Source of the DNA: Pseudomonas putida
GTDB taxonomy: Bacteria; Pseudomonadota; Gammaproteobacteria; Pseudomonadales; Pseudomonadaceae
Assembly: GCF_016406145.1 (NCBI RefSeq)
Contig: NZ_CP066306.1
Coordinates: 5,456,001 to 5,520,000, forward strand
DNA length: 64,000 bases
Reading direction: 5' to 3'
Shown here: piece after piece, positions 8,627 through 16,883 of the stretch
How the letters are laid out: every line of letters starts with the position of its first letter
Numbering within the stretch: position 1 is the first letter of the stretch
The notes under the pieces: generated by a model
The model's input: the letters and a program-made list of their open reading frames with translations, nothing else
What the model was told of the DNA's origin: nothing
The model's database searches: none
Made by a program: the position numbers and the translations under genes

Positions 8627-9483
8627 GGGTGCTCGTGTGTGGCCACAATGGCCAGGTCGCCCAAGCGCTGAAAACGCAGTTGGCCGGCCTGGGCGAGGTA
8701 CACCTGCTGGGCCGCGACCAGCTGGACCTGGCACAGCCCGAGGCCTTGCGCGAACCGCTGCGCCAGCTTGCCCCCGAGCTGATCATCAACGCTGCCGCCT
8801 ACACCGCAGTGGACCAGGCCGAAAGCGAGCCGGACACCGCCTTTGCGATCAATGCCCAAGCCCCTGGCGTGCTTGCCGAAGAAGCGCTGCGCCTTGGCGC
8901 ACCGCTGATTCACTACTCCACCGACTACGTGTTCGACGGGGAAAAGGCCGCGCCATACACCGAGCAGGATGTACCCAACCCGCTCGGTGTCTACGGGCGC
9001 AGCAAGCTTGCCGGTGAGCAGGCTATCGCTGCCGTGGGCGGCGCACACCTGATTCTGCGTACCAGCTGGGTGTACTCGCTGCACGGGCGCAACTTCCTGC
9101 TGACCATGCAACGCCTGCTGCAGGAAAAACCGCAACTGCGAGTGGTCAACGACCAGATCGGCGCGCCAACCTGGGCCTCGACCATCGCCCTCAGCACTCG
9201 CGCGCTGATCGAGCGCTGGCAGGCCGGCAGGGCCGGTGCCTGGGGCACCTATCACCTGACAGCCCAGGGCCAGACCTCGTGGTTCGGCTTTGCCCAGGCC
9301 ATCGGCGAGCAGCTCAAGGCCCGTGGCCTGCCCTGCGCCGAGCTGCTGCCGATACCCTCCAGCGAATACCCCACGCCCGCGCGCCGGCCGGCCAACTCGC
9401 GCCTGGACTGCTCACGCCTGGCCCGCGAATGGGACGTAACGCTACCGCACTGGCAGCAGGCGCTGATCGACTGCCTCAAGTAG
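8623..9483 (+). CDS. rmlD: dTDP-4-dehydrorhamnose reductase
   Basis: Last step of dTDP-L-rhamnose formation, reducing the 4-keto group with NAD(P)H. The 286-residue short-chain dehydrogenase-like protein starts with the nucleotide-binding segment VLVCGHNGQVAQAL; the YxxxK catalytic pair is in VYGRSKLAGEQ, and STDYVFDG is a family signature. Its start codon lies inside the end of rmlC. A perfect hairpin follows nine bases after its stop codon and separates it from the sensor kinase gene. Confidence 0.96.
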   Translation: MRVLVCGHNGQVAQALKTQLAGLGEVHLLGRDQLDLAQPEALREPLRQLAPELIINAAAYTAVDQAESEPDTAFAINAQAPGVLAEEALRLGAPLIHYSTDYVFDGEKAAPYTEQDVPNPLGVYGRSKLAGEQAIAAVGGAHLILRTSWVYSLHGRNFLLTMQRLLQEKPQLRVVNDQIGAPTWASTIALSTRALIERWQAGRAGAWGTYHLTAQGQTSWFGFAQAIGEQLKARGLPCAELLPIPSSEYPTPARRPANSRLDCSRLAREWDVTLPHWQQALIDCLK

Positions 9484-9491
9484 CGCATAAT

Positions 9492-9513
9492 TGCGCCAGA
9501 CCCTTCTGGCGCA
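9492..9513. other. perfect hairpin between rmlD and the sensor kinase gene
   Basis: TGCGCCAGA, the loop CCCT and TCTGGCGCA form a nine-base-pair stem. It ends eight bases before the kinase ATG at 9522, where a ribosome site would be expected. It may act as a weak terminator of rmlD, since only TTTA follows, or may limit translation of the kinase. Confidence 0.55.
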
Positions 9514-9521
9514 TTTACGCG

Positions 9522-11336
9522 ATGATTGCAAAACCCACGCACCCACGCCGTCCCCGCTGGCGCAGCCTGGCCCTGTTGGCCCTGTGCCTGGCCCCTTTGC
9601 TGTGGCCGCTGCATCACCTTGCCGAACGCTATTATCAGGACGAACTGGCGTCGCAGAATCGCCAGACCCTGGACCTGTACGTCGCCAACCTGCTCGGCAC
9701 CCTGCACCGCTACGAGACCCTGCCGCAAATTCTTGGCGAATTGCCGGCGCTGCGCGGCGTACTGGCCGACCCGTTCAAGCTCGAAGCGGTAACCAACGCC
9801 AACCGCCTGCTCAAAGACATCGCCCACCAGACCGGTGCCGAGGTGATGTACCTGATGGACGTCAGCGGCAATACCCTGGCCGCCTCCAACTGGGACAAGC
9901 GCGACAGCTTCGTTGGCCGTAATTTCGCCTTCCGCCCGTACTTCAACGAGGCCATGGCCGGGCAACTTGGGCGCTTCTTCGGCCAAGGCACCACATCGGC
10001 CAAGCGCGGCTATTTTTTTGCCGCAGCAGTCCATGACCGTGAACGCATCGTCGGGGTATTGGTGGTCAAGGTCGACCTGGACCACACCGAGACACTCTGG
10101 GGCAATACGCCTGAGCAACTGTTGCTAACCGACCATAACGGTGTGGTGATCCTCACCTCGCGGCCCGACTGGCGCTTTCGCGCCACGCGCGAGCTGACCG
10201 AGGCCGAGCGCCAGGCAATCATCGCCATCCAGCCCTACCCGACCCAGGCGCCACAGCCGCTGGTGCTCAACCAGGACGCCTGGCTGGCCCAGACGCGTGA
10301 CATCAAGGAGACCGGCTGGCAGGTCAGCATCCTCGCACCGCGCATATTGGTCGACCGCTCGGTGCAAACCGTCATGGCCATCGGTGGCGGCACACTGCTG
10401 GTGCTGATGCTGCTGGCCGGCCTGGTGATGCAACGCCGCCGGCACTATATCGACCGCATCGACTTCGAAGCCCGGGGCCGCCAGGAGCTGGAAAATCGTG
10501 TGGCCCAGCGCACCGCCGACCTGGAAGGCCTCAACAACCGCCTGAAAAGCGCGGTACTGGAGCGCGAGAATGCCCAGCAGGAGCTGGTGCGCGCACAGGA
10601 CGAGCTGGTGCAAGCGGGCAAGCTGTCGGTGCTCGGCACCATGTCGGCGAGCATCAGCCACGAACTCAACCAGCCCTTGGCAGCCATCCGCAGTTACGCG
10701 GAAAACGCCGAGATCCTGCTCGATCACCAGCGCACTGAAGATGCCCGCGGCAACCTCAAGCTGATCGGCGAACTGACCGGGCGCATGGCCTCGATCATCG
10801 CTCACCTGCGGGCCTTCGCCCGGCGGGACCGCCATGCGCCGGAAAGCGTGGCCCTGCAACCGGCGCTGGATGACGCCCTGGCTCTGCTGGCCAAACGTCG
10901 CCGAGCGATGGCCGTTGAGCTGATCCGTGACCTGCCTGATGCCACCCTGTGGGTGCAGGCCGGGGAGACACGCCTGCGCCAGGTGCTCGGTAACCTGCTG
11001 GCCAACGCCCTCGATGCCCTGACTGAAAAAGCCAACCCGCGCCGGCTGTGGCTGAGTGCCGAAAAACGCGATGACTACGTCTACCTGTTCATCCGCGACA
11101 ATGGCCCGGGCTTCAGCCGGCAGGCCCTTGAGCACGCCAAGGAGCCGTTCTTCACCACCAAGACCCGCACCCAGGGCCTGGGCTTGGGCCTGGCCATCTG
11201 CGAAAGCCTGATGCGTGCCCTGGGCGGTGAACTGCTGCTGGCCAACCACCCGGAAGGCGGCGCCCTGCTCACCCTGCAAATGCGTGTGGCAGCGCCCGGC
11301 GCCAACCTGCAACCATCGGAGGACCCCTCGGCATGA
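9522..11336 (+). CDS. dctB: DctB-type sensor histidine kinase
   Basis: A membrane sensor of 604 residues that phosphorylates the response regulator encoded next to it. A membrane segment near residues 16-32 is followed by a periplasmic double-Cache sensing region, a second membrane segment (IGGGTLLVLMLLAGLVM), a coiled coil, the dimerisation domain with the phospho-histidine H380 in SISHELNQPLAAI, and the ATPase domain ending DNGPGFSRQAL and GLGLGLAICESL. This is the DctB architecture for C4-dicarboxylates. The place next to rml genes resembles the P. aeruginosa dctBD locus, but no dctPQM transporter follows, so the ligand is inferred. Start chosen at 9522 after the hairpin; no clear ribosome site is seen. 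Confidence 0.85.
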   Translation: MIAKPTHPRRPRWRSLALLALCLAPLLWPLHHLAERYYQDELASQNRQTLDLYVANLLGTLHRYETLPQILGELPALRGVLADPFKLEAVTNANRLLKDIAHQTGAEVMYLMDVSGNTLAASNWDKRDSFVGRNFAFRPYFNEAMAGQLGRFFGQGTTSAKRGYFFAAAVHDRERIVGVLVVKVDLDHTETLWGNTPEQLLLTDHNGVVILTSRPDWRFRATRELTEAERQAIIAIQPYPTQAPQPLVLNQDAWLAQTRDIKETGWQVSILAPRILVDRSVQTVMAIGGGTLLVLMLLAGLVMQRRRHYIDRIDFEARGRQELENRVAQRTADLEGLNNRLKSAVLERENAQQELVRAQDELVQAGKLSVLGTMSASISHELNQPLAAIRSYAENAEILLDHQRTEDARGNLKLIGELTGRMASIIAHLRAFARRDRHAPESVALQPALDDALALLAKRRRAMAVELIRDLPDATLWVQAGETRLRQVLGNLLANALDALTEKANPRRLWLSAEKRDDYVYLFIRDNGPGFSRQALEHAKEPFFTTKTRTQGLGLGLAICESLMRALGGELLLANHPEGGALLTLQMRVAAPGANLQPSEDPSA

Positions 11337-12742
11337 CCCCCGAGATACAGATCGACAGCCAGGCCCAGGTGCTGCTGGTCGACGACGACCCACACCTGCG
11401 CCAGGCCTTGAGCCAAACCCTCGACCTGGCGGGGCTCAAGGTGGTTGCCCTGGCCGACGCCCAAGGCCTGGCCGAGCGCCTGGAGCCCGACTGGCCTGGC
11501 GTGGTCGTCAGCGACATCCGCATGCCCGGCATCGATGGCTTGCAACTGCTCGAACAATTGCACGGGCGTGACAACGAACTGCCAGTGCTGCTGATCACCG
11601 GCCACGGCGATGTGCCCCTGGCGGTGCAGGCCATGCGCGCTGGCGCCTACGACTTCCTTGAAAAGCCCTTTGCCAGTGAAGCTCTGCTCGACAGCGTGCG
11701 CCGCGCGCTGGCCCTGCGCCGGCTGGTGCTCGACAACCGCAGCCTGCGCCTGGCCTTGAGCGACCGCCAGCAACTGGCCACCCGCCTGGTCGGCCATTCG
11801 CCCGCCATGCAGCGCCTGCGCGAACAGATCGGTGCCCTGGCCGGTACCCGCGCCGACGTGCTCATCCTCGGCGAAACCGGCGCTGGCAAGGAGGTGGTGG
11901 CCCGCGCCCTGCACGATCTGTCCAGCCGCCGCGATGGGCCATTCGTGGCCATCAATGCCGGCGCACTGGCCGAGTCGGTGGTCGAAAGCGAGCTGTTCGG
12001 CCATGAGCCCGGCGCTTTCACCGGCGCGCAGAAGCGCCGCATCGGCAAGTTCGAGTTCGCCAATGGCGGCACGCTGTTCCTCGACGAAATCGAAAGCATG
12101 AGCCTGGACGTGCAGGTGAAGTTGCTGCGCCTGCTGCAGGAGCGAGTAGTCGAGCGCCTGGGCGGCAACCAGCTGATCCCGCTGGACATCCGCATCATTG
12201 CCGCAACCAAGGAGGACCTGCGCCAGTCCGCCGACCAAGGCCGCTTCCGTGCCGACCTTTACTACCGCCTGAACGTGGCACCGCTGCGCATCCCGCCGCT
12301 GCGCGAGCGAGGGGATGACATCCTGGTGCTGTTCCAGCATTTCGCCGATACCGCCAGCCAACGCCACGGCTTGCCACCGCAAACCCTGCAGCCGGCGCAC
12401 CGGGCCATGCTGCTGCGCCATGCCTGGCCAGGCAATGTGCGCGAACTGCAAAACGCCGCCGAGCGTTTCGCCCTTGGCCTGGAGCTGGCGCTCGATCACC
12501 AGGCCCCCGCTGCCGCAGCACCCACAGCCCCGCTTCAGCTGGGCAACCTCAGCGAACAGGTAGAGCAGTTCGAGCGTTCGTTGATTGCCGCCGAACTGGG
12601 CCAGCCGCACAGCTCCATGCGCAGCCTGGCCGAGGCACTCGGTATCCCGCGCAAAACCTTGCATGACAAGCTGCGCAAGCACGGCCTCAGTTTTGACGGT
12701 GGCCACAGCGGGCCTGACGACCACGAGGACAACCGCCCATGA
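11333..12742 (+). CDS. dctD: DctD-type sigma-54-dependent response regulator
   Basis: A 469-residue NtrC-family activator of sigma-54 promoters. The receiver has its acidic pocket at VDDDP and phospho-acceptor D61 in VVSDIRMPG. The AAA+ domain has Walker A GETGAGKE (180-187) and the sigma-54 contact loop GAFTGA (227-232). The C-terminus is a Fis-type helix-turn-helix (SLAEALGIPRKTLHDKL). It overlaps the kinase gene by four bases and the following thioesterase gene by four, so all three are coupled. It would drive transport or catabolic genes located outside this window. Confidence 0.9.
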   Translation: MTPEIQIDSQAQVLLVDDDPHLRQALSQTLDLAGLKVVALADAQGLAERLEPDWPGVVVSDIRMPGIDGLQLLEQLHGRDNELPVLLITGHGDVPLAVQAMRAGAYDFLEKPFASEALLDSVRRALALRRLVLDNRSLRLALSDRQQLATRLVGHSPAMQRLREQIGALAGTRADVLILGETGAGKEVVARALHDLSSRRDGPFVAINAGALAESVVESELFGHEPGAFTGAQKRRIGKFEFANGGTLFLDEIESMSLDVQVKLLRLLQERVVERLGGNQLIPLDIRIIAATKEDLRQSADQGRFRADLYYRLNVAPLRIPPLRERGDDILVLFQHFADTASQRHGLPPQTLQPAHRAMLLRHAWPGNVRELQNAAERFALGLELALDHQAPAAAAPTAPLQLGNLSEQVEQFERSLIAAELGQPHSSMRSLAEALGIPRKTLHDKLRKHGLSFDGGHSGPDDHEDNRP

Positions 12743-13194
12743 ACAGCGACAGCCAGTACCTGCAGGGCGTCCTGCACAGCGACATTCCCCTGACCCGTGA
12801 AATGGGCCTGCAGGTCATCGATTGGCAAGGCCAGAGCCTGCGCCTGCAGCTGCCGCTGGCCGCCAACGTCAACCACAAAAGCACCATGTTCGGCGGCAGC
12901 CTGTACTGCGCCGCCGTGCTGGTGGGCTGGGGCTGGTTGCACCTGCGCCTGCGCGAGCTGGGCATCGACGACGGGCATATCGTCATTCAGGAAGGCCAGA
13001 TCAGCTATCCGCTACCGGTCACCGGCACGGCAGTGGCGCGCTGCGCCGCACCGGACGAAAAAACCTGGGGGCGTTTCATTGCGATGTATCAGCGCCGCGG
13101 CCGTGCGCGGCTGACGCTGGACACCACGGTTTGCAATGCTGGCAGCGACGAGCCCGCCGTAAGGTTCAGCGGGCAGTATGTGTTACATCGCTGA
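12739..13194 (+). CDS. YiiD C-terminal-type thioesterase domain protein
   Basis: A 151-residue protein with a hotdog fold of the kind found at the C-terminus of E. coli YiiD (FabY). NHKSTMFGGSLYCAAVLVGWGW is the helix-bearing part of the hotdog, given here as the key HKSTMFGGSLY segment. The family is thought to act on acyl-thioesters, but the substrate is unknown. Translational coupling to the regulator gene (ATGA overlap) is odd for an enzyme gene. Its last 12 bases overlap the end of the convergent cysQ. Confidence 0.75.
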   Translation: MNSDSQYLQGVLHSDIPLTREMGLQVIDWQGQSLRLQLPLAANVNHKSTMFGGSLYCAAVLVGWGWLHLRLRELGIDDGHIVIQEGQISYPLPVTGTAVARCAAPDEKTWGRFIAMYQRRGRARLTLDTTVCNAGSDEPAVRFSGQYVLHR

Positions 13195-14010
13195 GGCGAG
13201 CTGGATTAGCGCCTGACGCCAGCTGGCAGCTGCGGGCAAGGCGAGGAAGAAGGGGTTGAGCAGGGATTCGCGTGGCGGGTAGCGGAACGGCTGGCCGTCC
13301 ACGCCGATCACTTCGCCGCCTGCCCCTTCCAGCACGCCTTGCGCCGCAGCGGTGTCCCACTGCGAGGTCGGCGCCAGGCGCGGGTAGCAGTCGGCGCTGC
13401 CTTCGGCCAGCAGGCAGAACTTGAGCGAGCTGCCGATATTGGCCAGCTCCAGCTCACCGACAGCAGCGCCGAGCCCAGACAGCAACGCTTCCTGCTGTGG
13501 GCTGGAATGGCGACGGCTGGCCACCACGGTGAAACGACCATCGGCAGGTGGCGCGTTACGGACCTGGACCGGTTGCGGCTCGCCGCCTGCCTCTGCCCGC
13601 CAGGCGCCCAGGCCTTGGCCACCGAAATAGCAGCGGCCGCTGGTCGGCATCGAAACCACGCCAAACACAACTTCGCCGTTTTCGATCAGCGCGATATTGA
13701 CGGTGAACTCTTCGCTACCCGCGATGAACTCCTTGGTACCGTCCAAAGGGTCGACCAGCCACCAGCGCTGCCAGCCCTGGCGCTCGGCCAACGGGATATT
13801 GCAGTCTTCCTCGGACAGCACAGGGATCTGCGGCGCCAGCGCCTGCAGGCCGTCGGCGATAACCCGGTGTGCGGCCAGGTCGGCGGCGGTCACTGGCGAA
13901 TCATCCGCCTTGTTGGTCACCGCCACGTCGGCGCGCCAGAACGGCAGGATCGCCTGCCCTGCCAAGCCGGCCAGTTTCACCACTTCATGCATCAGTTGCT
14001 GGTCGTTCAT
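13183..14010 (-). CDS. cysQ: 3'(2'),5'-bisphosphate nucleotidase
   Basis: Hydrolyses 3'-phosphoadenosine 5'-phosphate, the by-product of sulfate assimilation, to AMP and phosphate in the cytoplasm. The 275-residue inositol-monophosphatase fold shows the metal-binding motifs SEEDCNIP (about 66-72) and VDPLDGTKEF (86-95), with DTAAAQGVLEGAG near the C-terminus. The start overlaps the nudE stop by four bases, so the two form an operon. The 3' end overlaps the convergent thioesterase gene by 12 bases. Confidence 0.94.
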   Translation of the reverse strand: MNDQQLMHEVVKLAGLAGQAILPFWRADVAVTNKADDSPVTAADLAAHRVIADGLQALAPQIPVLSEEDCNIPLAERQGWQRWWLVDPLDGTKEFIAGSEEFTVNIALIENGEVVFGVVSMPTSGRCYFGGQGLGAWRAEAGGEPQPVQVRNAPPADGRFTVVASRRHSSPQQEALLSGLGAAVGELELANIGSSLKFCLLAEGSADCYPRLAPTSQWDTAAAQGVLEGAGGEVIGVDGQPFRYPPRESLLNPFFLALPAAASWRQALIQLASAM

Positions 14011-14573
14011 ACCTCGAGCAGCCCCCGCTGAATCAGCAAGTCACGCGCCAGGTACAACGCCGCCAGCGCCCGCCCCTCGCTGAACTGGGGGTGCATGGCC
14101 AGCGCCGAGAGGTCGCGAAGGTTGACCTTGTCCACCCGCATCGGCTCCGGCTCGTCGCCCTCCAGCCGCTCTTCGTAAAGGTCGGTGGCCAGCACCACCT
14201 GGATCTTCTGGCTCATGTAGCCGGGGGACAGCGAAAGCTCGGTCAGGTGTTCCAGCTGACGCGCGCCAAAGCCGGCTTCTTCCTTGAGCTCCCGGTCAGC
14301 CGCTGCCAGCACATCCTCGCCCGGTTCGATCAGGCCTTTGGGCAGGGACAGTTCGTATTCATCTGTACCACCGCAATACTCCTCCACCAGCACCGCGTGT
14401 TCGGCATCGAGCATGGCCACGATCATGACGGCGCCGTATCCATTGCCGCGCCCGACCAGGCGCTCGTAGGTACGCTCGTTGCCGTTGCTGAAACGCAACT
14501 GCACGGCCTCTACGCGGAACAAGCGGCTGCTGGCGACGATCTCGCGGCTGAGAACGGTGGGTTTCTGGCGCAT
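14007..14573 (-). CDS. nudE: ADP compounds hydrolase NudE
   Basis: A Nudix hydrolase that cleaves ADP-ribose, NADH and diadenosine compounds. The 188-residue protein has a complete Nudix box at residues 80-102, with G80, E86, R94-E95 and E98-E99 in place. The start at 14573 is preceded by AAGGAG at good spacing; an open frame continues further upstream across the yrfG start and is not used. It is the first gene of nudE-cysQ and is divergent from yrfG, an arrangement conserved in gamma-proteobacteria. Confidence 0.94.
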   Translation of the reverse strand: MRQKPTVLSREIVASSRLFRVEAVQLRFSNGNERTYERLVGRGNGYGAVMIVAMLDAEHAVLVEEYCGGTDEYELSLPKGLIEPGEDVLAAADRELKEEAGFGARQLEHLTELSLSPGYMSQKIQVVLATDLYEERLEGDEPEPMRVDKVNLRDLSALAMHPQFSEGRALAALYLARDLLIQRGLLEV

Positions 14574-14637
14574 GGGGCGGCTCCTTGGCGTGAACGGGTT
14601 ACTATACCGTGGCTTGCCGACTGAACGAGAGTTTCCC

Positions 14638-15300
14638 ATGCCTGTTCTTCCCTGGTCTGCCATCGATACTGTCCTGCTGGACATGGACGGCACGCTGCTC
14701 GATTTGCACTACGACAACCGCTTCTGGCTGGAGCACCTGCCCCAGCGCTACGCCCAGGTGCACGGCGTAAGCCGGGCGATGGCCGAAATGGAGCTGCAGC
14801 CGCTGTTCGAACGCAATGCCGGCACGCTCAACTGGTACTGCCTGGACTTCTGGAGCCGCGAGCTGAACTTGCCGATCCGCGAACTCAAGCGCGAGATCGC
14901 CGACCTGATCGCCCTGCGCCCAGACGCCGATACCTTCCTGGCAGCGATCCGCCAGGCCGGCAAGCGCGTGGTCATGATCACCAATGCGCACCGCGATTCG
15001 CTGTCGTTGAAGCTGGAGCGGGTGGAGCTGGCGCCGTATTTCGAGCGGCTGATCAGTTCCCATGATTACGGCTACCCGAAAGAGAGCCCGCAGTTCTGGG
15101 ATGCGTTGCAGGCTGATATCGGGTTCGAGCCTGGGCGCAGCCTGTTCATCGACGACACCTTGGCCATTCTGCGCAGTGCCCGGCGGTTTGGCGTGGGGCA
15201 TTTGCTGGCCGTGCGCCAGCCCGATAGCCAGGCGGCGCCGCGCGATACCCAGGAGTTTGCGGCAGTCGAGGATTACCGGGAGTTGCTGGTAGGCCTTTAA
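14638..15300 (+). CDS. yrfG: GMP/IMP nucleotidase, HAD family
   Basis: A 220-residue haloacid-dehalogenase-like phosphatase. Motif I is LLDMDGTLLD with D15 and D17, motif II is MITNAHRDS, and motif III-IV is SHDYGYPKESPQFW followed by FIDDTLAIL. E. coli YrfG removes phosphate from GMP and IMP, and the same role is likely here. Start is at 14638, 64 bases from the divergent nudE start. A REP pair follows the stop codon. Confidence 0.9.
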   Translation: MPVLPWSAIDTVLLDMDGTLLDLHYDNRFWLEHLPQRYAQVHGVSRAMAEMELQPLFERNAGTLNWYCLDFWSRELNLPIRELKREIADLIALRPDADTFLAAIRQAGKRVVMITNAHRDSLSLKLERVELAPYFERLISSHDYGYPKESPQFWDALQADIGFEPGRSLFIDDTLAILRSARRFGVGHLLAVRQPDSQAAPRDTQEFAAVEDYRELLVGL

Positions 15301-15393
15301 GGCCAGATCGCCGGCAAGCCGGCTACCACAGGTACTCCACACCTATTCAGAGCTGTGGTTGTCCTGTGGGGGCCGGCTTGCCGGCGATTGGCC
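15301..15393. repeat. REP palindrome pair (CCGGCAAGCCGG type), inverted
   Basis: GGCCAGATCGCCGGCAAGCC and its complement face each other around about 45 bases, with CCACAGG flanks as in the copy at 1483-1568. It lies between the convergent ends of yrfG and the LysM gene. Confidence 0.8.
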
Positions 15394-15414
15394 GGAGCAA
15401 ACGATAGAAATCTG

Positions 15415-15855
15415 TCAGTCCGGAATCCGCAGCACCTGCCCCGGATAGATCTTGTCCGGGTGCTTGAGCATCGGCTTGTTGGCTTCGAAGATCTTGTTGT
15501 ACTGGCCGGCGTTGCCATACACGACCACGGCAATGGCTGACAGCGTGTCACCCTTTTTCACGGTTACGAACCGCGCAGCCTGAACCACCGGCCCTGTTAC
15601 AGTGATCTGATCATCAACGCTGGCCACACCACTTATGTTGCCGGCCGCGAGGATGATTTTCTCCTTCTCCTCCTGGCTGGCCACCTCGCCCTTGAGGATG
15701 ATCTTGTCACCCTCGACCGTAGCGGTGATGTTCGGGTTGCCCAGGCCGACACTCTCCACGTGTTTCTTCAACTGCTCCTCGGCATTGGCATTGCCTGGGG
15801 TCAGCAGGTCGATCAACTTCTCGCCGGCTTCCTTCACGAAACTGAAAAGGCTCAT
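15415..15855 (-). CDS. lysM: potassium-binding LysM/BON protein (Kbp/YgaU-like)
   Basis: A 146-residue protein with a BON domain (about 25-90) and a C-terminal LysM domain (about 98-146: VKKGDTLSAIAVVVYG and ILRIPD-type ending LRIPD). E. coli Kbp (YgaU, 149 residues) has the same layout, binds K+ and responds to osmotic stress. No signal peptide is present, matching Kbp. I start at MSLFSFVKEAGEKL (15855) because GGAG lies about ten bases upstream; a frame starting 12 bases earlier exists. Monocistronic. Confidence 0.9.
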   Translation of the reverse strand: MSLFSFVKEAGEKLIDLLTPGNANAEEQLKKHVESVGLGNPNITATVEGDKIILKGEVASQEEKEKIILAAGNISGVASVDDQITVTGPVVQAARFVTVKKGDTLSAIAVVVYGNAGQYNKIFEANKPMLKHPDKIYPGQVLRIPD

Positions 15856-16047
15856 TGCGTTCTCCATGTTGACGATAACCTCGGAAACACGAGTCTAGGC
15901 CAGGATTTCCTACCCCGCCCCACTGCGACCAATCGACGCGGTCTATCAAGGCATAGACCCTAGCGATTAGACGTGACCGGCCCACAGGCCTAGGCTGGTG
16001 CTATCAAAAAGCCGCCGGTAGTCAGCACCGATGAACAACCAGCCCCG

Positions 16048-16878
16048 ATGAACAGCAAGCCTCCGGTCTGCGCGGCCTCGACGCCTCTGGCATTACCTGC
16101 CGCCAGCAACACCTACGATTACGTCCAGCTCGACGACGCTGCGCGCGCCAGCACGCCGCTGGCCGAAGAAGTCGCCCTGGCCATCGTCTACAACGGCCTC
16201 AACCAGGCCGTGATGCTGGTCAGCCCCACCGATCTTGAAGACTTTGCGGTCGGCTTCAGCGTTGGCAGCGGCATTGTCGAAGGTACCGCGGACATCTACG
16301 ACCTGAAGCTCTCCGGCAGCGGCTCGGCGTTGTACGCCGACCTGGAGATTTCCAGCCGCGCATTCTGGAACCTGAAAAACCAGCGCCGCCAACTGGCCGG
16401 CACCAGCGGTTGCGGCCTGTGTGGCGTCGAAGCCCTGGAGCAGGCGCTGCCGGAGCTGGCCGAGCTGCCTGGCGCGCCATTGCCACCGGCGCAGTGGCTG
16501 GTGGGCCTGCGTGAGCGTATCGATGCCTTCCAGCCTCTGGGCCAGCACTGTGGTGCCGTGCATGCGGCATTGTTCATGAACGCCCAGGGCGAACTGCTGC
16601 TCGGCCGCGAAGACATCGGCCGCCACAACGCCCTGGATAAGCTGATCGGCGCCCTGCTGCGCCAGGGCATCGCCACCGAAGGCGGCCTGGCGATCGTCAC
16701 CAGCCGCTGCAGCCTGGAGCTGATCCAGAAAGTCCTGCGTGCCGGCATCCAGACCTTGGTCAGCCTCTCGGCCCCTACCGGGCTTGCCCTGCAATGGGCG
16801 CGCAAGCACAACCTCAACCTCATTCATCTGCCCAAACACAGTGCACCGCGGGTCTATAGCCCAGCGGCGGAGTCGTAA
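16048..16878 (+). CDS. fdhD: formate dehydrogenase accessory sulfurtransferase
   Basis: FdhD transfers sulfur from IscS to the molybdenum cofactor of formate-dehydrogenase-like enzymes. The 276-residue protein carries the catalytic cysteine pair in SGCGLCG (C122 and C125) and the family segments VGFSVGSGIV and GREDIGRHNALDKLIG. The stop codon is five bases before the GTG start of the molybdoenzyme gene, so both are one operon and FdhD probably matures that enzyme. Confidence 0.95.
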   Translation: MNSKPPVCAASTPLALPAASNTYDYVQLDDAARASTPLAEEVALAIVYNGLNQAVMLVSPTDLEDFAVGFSVGSGIVEGTADIYDLKLSGSGSALYADLEISSRAFWNLKNQRRQLAGTSGCGLCGVEALEQALPELAELPGAPLPPAQWLVGLRERIDAFQPLGQHCGAVHAALFMNAQGELLLGREDIGRHNALDKLIGALLRQGIATEGGLAIVTSRCSLELIQKVLRAGIQTLVSLSAPTGLALQWARKHNLNLIHLPKHSAPRVYSPAAES

Positions 16879-16883
16879 TAGCC

